Assembly: GCA_037130755.1 (NCBI GenBank)
Contig: JBAXSI010000012.1
Location: 8,778-72,777 of the forward strand
DNA length: 64,000 bases
Direction of reading: 5' to 3'
DNA from: UBA10649 sp037130755
GTDB lineage: Bacteria; Actinomycetota; Actinomycetes; S36-B12
Both the position numbers and the translations under genes were made by a program. The notes beneath the pieces are model-generated. The model saw only the letters and a program-made list of their open reading frames with translations. It was not told the origin of the DNA and made no database searches. Shown here one piece after another: positions 58,074-64,000 of this stretch (position 1 is its first letter; the number at the start of each line of letters is the position of its first letter).

Positions 58074-59342
58074 TCAGCCTCGCGGGTAGGCCGGGTGTCG
58101 GGTGACGAGGTCATGGACCATGGCCACCAGCTCGTCGGTCTCCTTGCCGTTCTCGTCGCGGATCGCGCGGCCGATGACCTCGGCGATGACGGCCATGTCA
58201 GGCTCCGTCATCCCCTGCGTCGTGACGGCCGGCGTGCCGACCCGAATCCCCGAGCCCTTCGACGGCGGCTGCGGGTCGTACGGAATCGCGTTCTTGTTCA
58301 ACGTCACTCGTGCGGCGTCGCACCGTGCCTCGGCGACATCGCCGGTCACGCCGAGCGCCTGGATGTCGATCAGTGCGAGGTGGGTGTCGGTTCCGCCGCT
58401 GACCGGTCGCATCCCGTGGGCCTCAAGGCCGGCGGACAGCGCCTGAGCGTTGGCGATGACCTGCCTCGCATAGGTCTGGTACTCCGGCGTGGCTGCCTCC
58501 TTGAGCGCCACCGCCTTCGCCGCCACACCGTGCATGAGCGGTCCGCCCTGCATCATCGGGAAGACCGCCTTGTCGATCGCCGCTGCATGCTCAGCCCTGC
58601 AGACGATCATCCCGCCGCGTGGGCCGCGGAGCACCTTGTGCGTGGTGAAGGTCACGACGTCGGCGTACGGCACGGGGCTCGGGATGGCCCTGCCGGCCAC
58701 CAGACCGATGAAGTGCGCGGCATCAACCATGAGGATGGCGCCGATCTCGTCGGCGATCGAACGGAAGGCCGCGAAGTCGATCAGTCTCGGGTACGCAGTG
58801 GCACCGGTGATGATCATCTTGGGCCGATGCTCGAGGGCCAGGGCTCGCACCTCGTCGTAGTCGATCAGCTCGGTGTCCTGGCGCACGCCGTAGGACACGA
58901 TGTCGAACCACTTGCCCGAGAAGTTGACCTTCGAACCGTGGGTCAGGTGACCGCCGTGCGGCAGGCTCATCGCCATCACCGTCTCGCCGGGCTTGACGAA
59001 CGCGCCGTACGCCGCGATGTTCGCGCTCGCGCCGCTATGCGGCTGGAGGTTGGCGTGCTCGGCGCCGAAGAGCGCCTTGGCCCGCTCGATCCCGATGATC
59101 TCGGCACGGTCGACATCGGCGCAGCCGCCGTAGTAGCGCTTGCCCGGGTAGCCCTCGGCGTACTTGTTGCTCAACGTGGAGCCGAGCGCGGCAAGGACGG
59201 CAGGCGAGGTGAAGTTCTCGCTGGCGATGAGCTGGATCCCGCTGCGAAGCCGCTCGAGCTCGTCCAGCACGATCGACGCGATCTCAGGGTCCTCGGCGGT
59301 CAACTCGTCGAAGTCCGGACCCCAGAAGGGCGTGCTGTTCAT
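58074..59342 (-). CDS. glyA: serine hydroxymethyltransferase
   Basis: A PLP enzyme interconverting serine and glycine with transfer of a one-carbon unit to tetrahydrofolate. The 422-residue protein has the PLP lysine in TFTTHKVLRGPRGG, the folate-region motif SGIQLIASENFTS and the N-terminal ALGSTLSNKYAEGYPGKRYYGG. The ATG at 59342 has AAGGGAG upstream and is chosen over the ATG at 59360. In mycobacteria this gene is not in the prfA-atp block, so its place here is a local insertion. Confidence 0.96.
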   Translation of the reverse strand: MNSTPFWGPDFDELTAEDPEIASIVLDELERLRSGIQLIASENFTSPAVLAALGSTLSNKYAEGYPGKRYYGGCADVDRAEIIGIERAKALFGAEHANLQPHSGASANIAAYGAFVKPGETVMAMSLPHGGHLTHGSKVNFSGKWFDIVSYGVRQDTELIDYDEVRALALEHRPKMIITGATAYPRLIDFAAFRSIADEIGAILMVDAAHFIGLVAGRAIPSPVPYADVVTFTTHKVLRGPRGGMIVCRAEHAAAIDKAVFPMMQGGPLMHGVAAKAVALKEAATPEYQTYARQVIANAQALSAGLEAHGMRPVSGGTDTHLALIDIQALGVTGDVAEARCDAARVTLNKNAIPYDPQPPSKGSGIRVGTPAVTTQGMTEPDMAVIAEVIGRAIRDENGKETDELVAMVHDLVTRHPAYPRG

Positions 59343-59395
59343 TCGGCTCCCTTGCGTCATCGTGAATGCTGGCGAGTGGCTGCTTGGCCGACACT

Positions 59396-60061
59396 CTACG
59401 CGTCAGGTGGATGGGCTTCAGGTACCTCGACGGGGCAGATTCGCTCCAGCTCCGACACCGGCAGCGCGCCCACCCGGACCACTCGCGGCATGTCGCCTGT
59501 GAAGTCGACGATCGTGCTGGGCAGCGACTCGTCGTCGGCCAGATCACCGACGTCGAGTGCAAGGCTGGCCAGTCGGCCGATTTGCGATACCGCGTCGTCA
59601 ACGAGCGTGGGTGCCGGCAGGCCCGGGGTGTTCGCCGTAGTGACGACGAGCGGGCCGCTGGCCTCGAGCAGCGCCAGGGCAACGGGGTGCAGCGGCATGC
59701 GGATCGAGATGGGGCCGTCGGTGGGCAGTGCCCACGCCAAGGTTGGCTGCGGCATCAACAGCACCGTGAGCGGGCCGGGCCAGAACGCATCCATCAGTGC
59801 CCGGGCGGCGTCAGTCAGTCCCGTGGCGATTCCAGGAACGGTGGACCTCGAGCCGACCATCACCGGCAAGGGCACGGTTTCGTCGTAGCTCTTCGCCACT
59901 CGCATCGCCCTGATCCCACGATCGGAGAACGCATCTGTCGCTATCGCGTAGACGGTCTCGGTCGGAATGATCACGAGGTCGCCGCGCTTCACCGCCGCCT
60001 TCGCCGCGGTGATCGCCCGCTCGCGATCGCGACCGTCTGCGCACTCGATCCGTAGTGTCAC
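59396..60061 (-). CDS. L-threonylcarbamoyladenylate synthase (Sua5/YwlC/TsaC)
   Basis: Makes threonylcarbamoyl-AMP from threonine, bicarbonate and ATP for the t6A37 modification of tRNAs reading ANN codons. The 221-residue protein is the short form without the Sua5 extension. The KxR-ST/SxN-type active-site pattern is visible as PTETVYAIA, RVAKSYDET and ANTPGLPAPT. GTG start with AGGAGG 4 nt upstream. It follows prmC by 15 nt, the order common to actinobacteria. Confidence 0.92.
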   Translation of the reverse strand: MTLRIECADGRDRERAITAAKAAVKRGDLVIIPTETVYAIATDAFSDRGIRAMRVAKSYDETVPLPVMVGSRSTVPGIATGLTDAARALMDAFWPGPLTVLLMPQPTLAWALPTDGPISIRMPLHPVALALLEASGPLVVTTANTPGLPAPTLVDDAVSQIGRLASLALDVGDLADDESLPSTIVDFTGDMPRVVRVGALPVSELERICPVEVPEAHPPDA

Positions 60062-60076
60062 GACGCCTCCTCAGGC

Positions 60077-61063
60077 CTAGACCCGACGGGCCAGCGTGAA
60101 GCGTGGCAGTCCGTTGAGGTCGATGCGGTCAGCGACATCGGCGAAGGCGTGACGGCCCGTCGGGATGTTGCTCATCATCGAGAGCTCATGGTCTGCCACG
60201 AACGCCTTGACGACTCCGGGCACCCCCGCCGCCCCGGCCGCAAGGCCCTGGATGTCGGCATGCTCGATGACCAGCAACCCTCCGGGCTTGAGCAGGGTCG
60301 CCGCAGTCCGCAGGATGCCGCGGATCACGTCAAGACCGTCGTCACCACCGTAGAGCGCCATCTTCGGCTCGTGATCGCGCACCTCGGGCTCGCGCGGGAT
60401 CATCGTGTCGGGGATGTACGGCGGGTTCGTCACGATGACAGCGACCTTGCCCGCCAGCCGGCCAAGGCCCTTGCCGGGCTCCGCCACCGTGGTGGCGTCC
60501 TCGTGGAGCACCTCCACACGCGAGCCCTTCGCAACGAGGGCTGCCTCGTGGTCGGCCACGTTGCGCCGGGTCCATTCGATGGCGTCGTCGGACAACTCGA
60601 CGGCATACACCCGACTGTCCGGCGCCTCGAGCGCGAGCGACAGCGCGATGGCGCCGCTGCCCGAGCACAGGTCGACAGCGATCCGCTCCCCAGGCGGCTG
60701 AAGTGCGAGTTCGCGGATGCCAGCCTCGGTGACCAACTCGGTCTCCGGTCGAGGGATGAACACGCCCCTTCCGACGTTCACTTCGACGTAGCGGAAGGCA
60801 CTGGTGCCTATGAGGTGCTGGAGCGGCACGCGGGACAGGCGCTTGGCCAGCAACTGCTCGACGCGCACCCGCTGGTCGGCGGACATCTCGTCCTGCAGGA
60901 TCAGCCGGTTGCGGGGCACGCCCAGGGTGAAGGCGACAATCTCGCCCGCGTCGACGTTGGGCGAAGGGACGCCGACGGCCTGGAGCCGGCGCTCGGCGTC
61001 GAACAGCACGTCGCGGACCGTGACCCGCCCCCCGATCGTGCGATCCTCCTGCCAGCTGGTCAC
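60077..61063 (-). CDS. prmC: peptide chain release factor N5-glutamine methyltransferase
   Basis: Methylates the Gln of the GGQ motif in release factors, improving termination. The 328-residue protein has an N-terminal helical domain, the SAM-binding motif DLCSGSGAIALSLA and the catalytic NPPYIP motif. Start GTG 61063 overlaps the prfA stop as GTGA, so enzyme and substrate are co-translated. The N-terminus is somewhat long; no better start was found downstream. Confidence 0.94.
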   Translation of the reverse strand: MTSWQEDRTIGGRVTVRDVLFDAERRLQAVGVPSPNVDAGEIVAFTLGVPRNRLILQDEMSADQRVRVEQLLAKRLSRVPLQHLIGTSAFRYVEVNVGRGVFIPRPETELVTEAGIRELALQPPGERIAVDLCSGSGAIALSLALEAPDSRVYAVELSDDAIEWTRRNVADHEAALVAKGSRVEVLHEDATTVAEPGKGLGRLAGKVAVIVTNPPYIPDTMIPREPEVRDHEPKMALYGGDDGLDVIRGILRTAATLLKPGGLLVIEHADIQGLAAGAAGVPGVVKAFVADHELSMMSNIPTGRHAFADVADRIDLNGLPRFTLARRV

Positions 61064-62139
61064 GAGGTCGCGACCTCGCTGAGCCGCTGCGCCTCGTCGG
61101 CCTCCACGCATGAGTCGATGAGGGAGTCGAGGTCGCCGTCGAGGACCTGGTCGAGGTTGTGGGCCTTGTAGCCGACACGGTGGTCGCTGATCCGGTTTTC
61201 GGGGAAGTTGTAGGTGCGGATGCGCTCGCTGCGGTCGACCGTGCGCACCTGCGACCTGCGGACGTCGGATGCCTCCTTGGCCGCCGCCTCCTCTGCCGCC
61301 GCCAGCAGTCGCGCGCGCAGGATCCGCATCGCGGACTCCTTGTTCTGCAGCTGGCTCTTCTCGTTCTGGCACGACACAACGACGCCGGTCGGGATGTGCG
61401 TGATGCGCACAGCTGAGTCGGTCGTGTTGACGCTCTGACCGCCGGGGCCGCTGGAGCGGTACACGTCGATGCGCAGGTCGTTGGGGTCGATGACTACGTC
61501 GACCTCCTCCGCCTCGGGCAGCACCAGGACACCGGCAGCCGACGTGTGGATTCGGCCCTGCGACTCCGTGACGGGCACGCGTTGCACCCGATGCACGCCG
61601 CCCTCAAACTTAAGCCGCGCGAACGGTGCGGTGCCGGGCTCGGGAATGCCCTTCGCCTTGACCGCGATCGAGATGTCCTTGTAGCCGCCGAGATCGGAGT
61701 CGACGGCGTCGATGATCTCCGTGGCCCATCCGCGTCGTTCGGCATAACGCATGTACATGCGCGCCAGGTCGCTCGCGAACAGCGCCGACTCCTCGCCACC
61801 CTCGCCCGCCTTGACCTCGACGATGACGTCCTTGTCGTCCATCGGGTCGCGCGGCAGCAGCAGCGCCGTCAGCTTCTCCGCGGCGATGTCGGTGCGAGCC
61901 TCCAGCGAGACGACCTCCTCGGCGAACGACGGATCGTCGGCGACGAACTCGCGCGCGGCGGCGAGGTCCTCGCTGGCGGTGAGCCATTCGCGGTAGGCCG
62001 CGACCACCGGGCGCAACTGCGCGTAACGGCGCCCCAGCTGGCGGGCGGCCGCCTGATCGCCGTGCACCTCGGGATTGGCGAGCTGCTGCTCGACATCGTT
62101 GTACTCGTCGACGAGCTCAACGCAGGACTCGAACACCAC
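61060..62139 (-). CDS. prfA: peptide chain release factor 1
   Basis: Recognises UAA and UAG stop codons and triggers peptide release. The 359-residue protein has the GGQ motif in SGPGGQSVNTTDSAVRITH and the RF1-type PxT codon-recognition motif in RVPVTESQGRIHTSAAG. Two adjacent GTG codons at 62139 and 62136 are possible starts, both behind AGGGAGG. It is separated from rpmE by a strong terminator, so it is probably expressed by read-through or its own weak promoter. Confidence 0.95.
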   Translation of the reverse strand: MVFESCVELVDEYNDVEQQLANPEVHGDQAAARQLGRRYAQLRPVVAAYREWLTASEDLAAAREFVADDPSFAEEVVSLEARTDIAAEKLTALLLPRDPMDDKDVIVEVKAGEGGEESALFASDLARMYMRYAERRGWATEIIDAVDSDLGGYKDISIAVKAKGIPEPGTAPFARLKFEGGVHRVQRVPVTESQGRIHTSAAGVLVLPEAEEVDVVIDPNDLRIDVYRSSGPGGQSVNTTDSAVRITHIPTGVVVSCQNEKSQLQNKESAMRILRARLLAAAEEAAAKEASDVRRSQVRTVDRSERIRTYNFPENRISDHRVGYKAHNLDQVLDGDLDSLIDSCVEADEAQRLSEVATS

Positions 62140-62161
62140 AGGCCTCCCTTCGCTGGCTCGG

Positions 62162-62238
62162 CACAAAAGACCGGGCGCCGGTCGGGGGCCGACCGCGCGA
62201 CGGGGGAGACACGCGGCCGACCCCGGGCCGGCGCCCGG
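62162..62238 (-). terminator. intrinsic terminator between rpmE and prfA
   Basis: A perfect 11-bp GC-rich stem pairs 62171-62181 with 62228-62238, with smaller hairpins inside. On the minus strand it is followed at once by TCTTTTGTG (62162-62170), so stem and T-run both fit an intrinsic terminator for rpmE. Confidence 0.7.
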
Positions 62239-62246
62239 GGGTGAAG

Positions 62247-62465
62247 CTACTTCTCGGTGGTCTTCTTGCCGTAGCGGCTTTCCCACTTGGCAACGCGGCC
62301 ACCGGTGTCGAGGATCTTCTGCTTGCCCGTGTAGAACGGGTGGCACTGCGAGCACACGTCGGCGTGGATGACGCCGTTCTTCGCGGTGCTGCGCGTGGTG
62401 AACGTGGAACCGCACGAGCAGGTGACGGTGGTGTCCACGTAAGTCGGGTGGATGTCGGGCTTCAT
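62247..62465 (-). CDS. rpmE: 50S ribosomal protein L31, zinc-binding form
   Basis: A small protein of the large ribosomal subunit. It has 72 residues and four Cys in CSC and CSQC pairs, which identifies the zinc-containing C+ form rather than the zinc-free paralogue used under zinc limitation. The ATG has GAGGAGAG a few nt upstream. It has its own promoter in the gap after rho and a terminator behind it. Confidence 0.96.
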   Translation of the reverse strand: MKPDIHPTYVDTTVTCSCGSTFTTRSTAKNGVIHADVCSQCHPFYTGKQKILDTGGRVAKWESRYGKKTTEK

Positions 62466-62529
62466 GATCTCTCCTCAAAGGCTCCGGGTCGGCCTGGGCC
62501 GGCGGCCCGCCGTGAACCGGAACTGCCTA

Positions 62530-62557
62530 AGTATGCCACCTGCCCGACACCGGACAA
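62530..62557 (-). promoter_or_regulatory. promoter of rpmE (TTGTCC-N16-CATACT)
   Basis: -35 TTGTCC at 62552-62557 and -10 CATACT at 62530-62535 on the minus strand, 16 bp apart, about 65 nt upstream of the rpmE ATG. An inverted repeat TGCCCGAC/GTCGGGCA (62541-62548, 62588-62595) overlaps it and could contribute to terminating rho. Confidence 0.45.
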
Positions 62558-62616
62558 AATCGGCATCAACCGCCCGATAGCGACCAAGTCGGGCAGTGCG
62601 CTGGCTCTGCGGACGA

Positions 62617-64000
62617 TCAGTCGTCGTCCGACGAGCCGTTGGCCGACGGGGTGGTCTTCTGAACCTGGAGCAGGAACTCCATGTTGCTCTGCGTCTCGCG
62701 GAGCTTGGTAAGGAGCAGTTCAATGGACTGCTGCTGGTCGAGGGCGTGCAGCACCCGACGCAGCTTCCACACGATCTTGAGCTCCTCAGCGGACATGAGC
62801 AGGTCCTCCTTGCGGGTACCCGACGCATCGACGTCGACTGCAGGGAAGACGCGCTTGTCGGCCAGACGCCGATCGAGCTTGAGCTCCATGTTTCCGGTGC
62901 CCTTGAACTCCTCGAAGATGACCTCGTCCATGCGGGATCCGGTCTCGACGAGTGCGGTCGCAAGGATCGTCAGAGATCCGCCGTGCTCGATATTGCGGGC
63001 CGCGCCGAAGAAGCGCTTCGGCGGGTAGAGCGCCGTGGAGTCGACGCCACCGGACAGGATGCGGCCGGAGGCCGGCGCTGCCAGGTTGTAGGCACGACCC
63101 AGGCGGGTCATCGAGTCGAGCAGCACGACCACGTCGTGGCCCAGCTCGACCAGACGCTTGGCGCGCTCGATCGACAGCTCAGCGATGATCGTGTGATCCT
63201 CCGCCGGCCGGTCGAAGGTGGAGGCGATGACCTCGCCCTTGACCGAGCGCTGCATGTCGGTGACTTCCTCAGGGCGTTCGTCGACGAGGACGACCATGAG
63301 GTGCACGTCGGGGTTGTTGGCGGTGATCGCGTTGGCGATCGCCTGCAGGACCATCGTCTTGCCGGCCTTGGGCGGCGAGACGATCAGGCCGCGCTGGCCC
63401 TTGCCGATCGGCGCCACCAGGTCGATGACGCGCGTGGTCAGGTTGCCCGGTGTCGTCTCCAGTCGGAGACGGTCCTGGGGGTACAGGGGCGTCAGCTTGG
63501 AGAATTCGGGACGATTGCGCGCCTTCTCCGGATCGGCGCCGTTGACGGAGTCGATGCGGACAAGCGGGTTGAACTTCTCCTTGCGCTCGCCGTCCTTCGG
63601 CTGCTTGATGACGCCGGTGATCGCGTCACCCTTGCGGAGCCCGGACTTGCGAACCATGGACAAGGACACGTACACGTCGTTGTTGCCGGGGAGGTAGCCG
63701 CTCGTGCGCACGAAGGCGTAGTTCTCGAGGACGTCGAGGATGCCGGCCACCGGGACGAGCACGTCGTCCTCGTGGATCTCCTGCTCGACGTCGTTGTAGC
63801 CGCCACCGACGCCGCCACGCGGGCGGTCGCGACGGTCGCGGAAGCGGTCACGGCCGCGGCGGCGACGACGGCCGTCGTCGGGTCCGTCGCGATCGTCCCG
63901 ATCGCTGCGGTTGCCGCCGTCGTTGCGGTCGTTCCGGTTGCCACCGTCGTTGCGGTCGTTCCGGTTGCCGCTGTCGTTCCGGTTGCCACTGTCGTTCCAG
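62617..64000 (-). CDS. rho: transcription termination factor Rho, 5' end outside window
   Basis: A hexameric RNA helicase that ends transcription and suppresses antisense RNA. About 460 C-terminal residues are visible; the start lies beyond the right edge. The visible part has an N-terminal insert rich in Asn, Asp, Arg and Gly (63820-64000), the RNA-binding OB domain (VAGILDVLENYAFVR), the P-loop SPPKAGKT, Walker B VVVLLDSMTRL, the Q-loop SGGVDSTAL and the R-loop KGTGN. The insert is an actinobacterial trait. Ends DDD just before the rpmE promoter region. Confidence 0.95.
   Translation of the reverse strand, partial: WNDSGNRNDSGNRNDRNDGGNRNDRNDGGNRSDRDDRDGPDDGRRRRRGRDRFRDRRDRPRGGVGGGYNDVEQEIHEDDVLVPVAGILDVLENYAFVRTSGYLPGNNDVYVSLSMVRKSGLRKGDAITGVIKQPKDGERKEKFNPLVRIDSVNGADPEKARNRPEFSKLTPLYPQDRLRLETTPGNLTTRVIDLVAPIGKGQRGLIVSPPKAGKTMVLQAIANAITANNPDVHLMVVLVDERPEEVTDMQRSVKGEVIASTFDRPAEDHTIIAELSIERAKRLVELGHDVVVLLDSMTRLGRAYNLAAPASGRILSGGVDSTALYPPKRFFGAARNIEHGGSLTILATALVETGSRMDEVIFEEFKGTGNMELKLDRRLADKRVFPAVDVDASGTRKEDLLMSAEELKIVWKLRRVLHALDQQQSIELLLTKLRETQSNMEFLLQVQKTTPSANGSSDDD
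63901..64000 (-). repeat. tandem coding repeats in the rho insert
   Basis: Read in the rho frame, the 5' end encodes NDSGNR twice, then NDRNDGGNR twice, then an Arg/Asp-rich stretch. At DNA level a 27-bp unit is repeated almost exactly, and related 18-bp units precede it and reach the window edge. Such repeats can change copy number between strains. Confidence 0.8.

Noticed and set aside
59343..59360. ATG at 59360 as start of glyA
   Set aside because: The ATG at 59342 has AAGGGAG at good distance and matches the family N-terminus; the earlier ATG has neither.
653..61372. Many long open frames antisense to or in other frames of gatB, glgX, ccr, the hydrolases, murA, atpD, wecA and glyA (some over 300 codons)
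   Set aside because: Typical of GC-rich coding DNA; they have Arg/Pro/Ala-rich translations without family motifs, and each lies over a gene with clear motifs.
63901..64000. Tandem repeat at the right edge as a CRISPR or intergenic repeat
   Set aside because: The units are in frame, contiguous without spacers and translate into the Rho insert.
1..64000. tRNA, rRNA, insertion sequences, integrases, restriction or defence genes
   Set aside because: Looked for in all gaps and frames; none seen. Gaps are short and filled by promoters or terminators.

Overview
The window is a GC-rich, gene-dense piece of an actinobacterial (Actinomycetota) chromosome. The diagnostic genes are nucS, glgE, a MurA with Asp instead of Cys in the active site, a PduO-type adenosyltransferase, an actinobacterial Rho with an Asn/Asp/Arg/Gly-rich insert, and gene orders that I recall from Mycobacterium. 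I cannot assign a genus. I see no rRNA, tRNA, CRISPR array, insertion sequence or phage gene. Every recognised reading frame is intact except rho, which runs off the right edge.

Layout. (1) 35-12105: a GNAT gene, then on the minus strand etfB-etfA, iscS-mnmA-MetE-like-ligA, a metallo-beta-lactamase gene and gatC-gatA-gatB. This resembles the M. tuberculosis fixA/fixB-iscS-trmU-Rv3015c-ligA-gatCAB neighbourhood. (2) 12203-23833: an enoyl-CoA hydratase and a glycogen/alpha-glucan block (glgX, a secreted phosphoesterase, glgP divergent from glgE-glgB). (3) 23929-29023: a thioredoxin-TPR protein, a sulfonate-type ABC importer, a divergent Rrf2 regulator and a small lipoprotein. (4) 29020-47563: an acetyl-CoA assimilation set with meaB, thiolase, epimerase (mce), crotonyl-CoA carboxylase/reductase (ccr), a double-length 3-hydroxybutyryl-CoA dehydrogenase, ethylmalonyl-CoA mutase (ecm) and the B12 adenosyltransferase. 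Between them lie an acyltransferase, two hydrolases, a Vps62-like membrane protein, nucS and an ABC exporter. (5) 45683-64000: murA, two unknown envelope genes, then on the minus strand the complete atp operon preceded by wecA-glyA-sua5-prmC-prfA-rpmE-rho.

How they work together. Thiolase, Hbd, crotonase, Ccr, epimerase, Ecm, MeaB and PduO form the front half of the ethylmalonyl-CoA pathway. EtfAB would take electrons from acyl-CoA dehydrogenases. The second half (methylsuccinyl-CoA dehydrogenase, mesaconyl-CoA hydratase, malyl-CoA lyase) is not in the window. The glucan genes make, branch, debranch and phosphorolyse alpha-glucan. treS and pep2 are absent, so GlgE must get maltose-1-phosphate from genes elsewhere.

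The strongest non-coding signal is a recurrent promoter arrangement. Nine genes carry a TANNNT hexamer exactly 6 nt before the start codon, three carry it 7 nt before, and seven more carry a weaker NANNNT at 6 nt. This indicates widespread leaderless transcription and was used to fix many starts. Four inverted repeats in promoter regions look like operators: upstream of etfBA, between glgP and glgE, between the importer and its Rrf2 gene, and in front of hbd.
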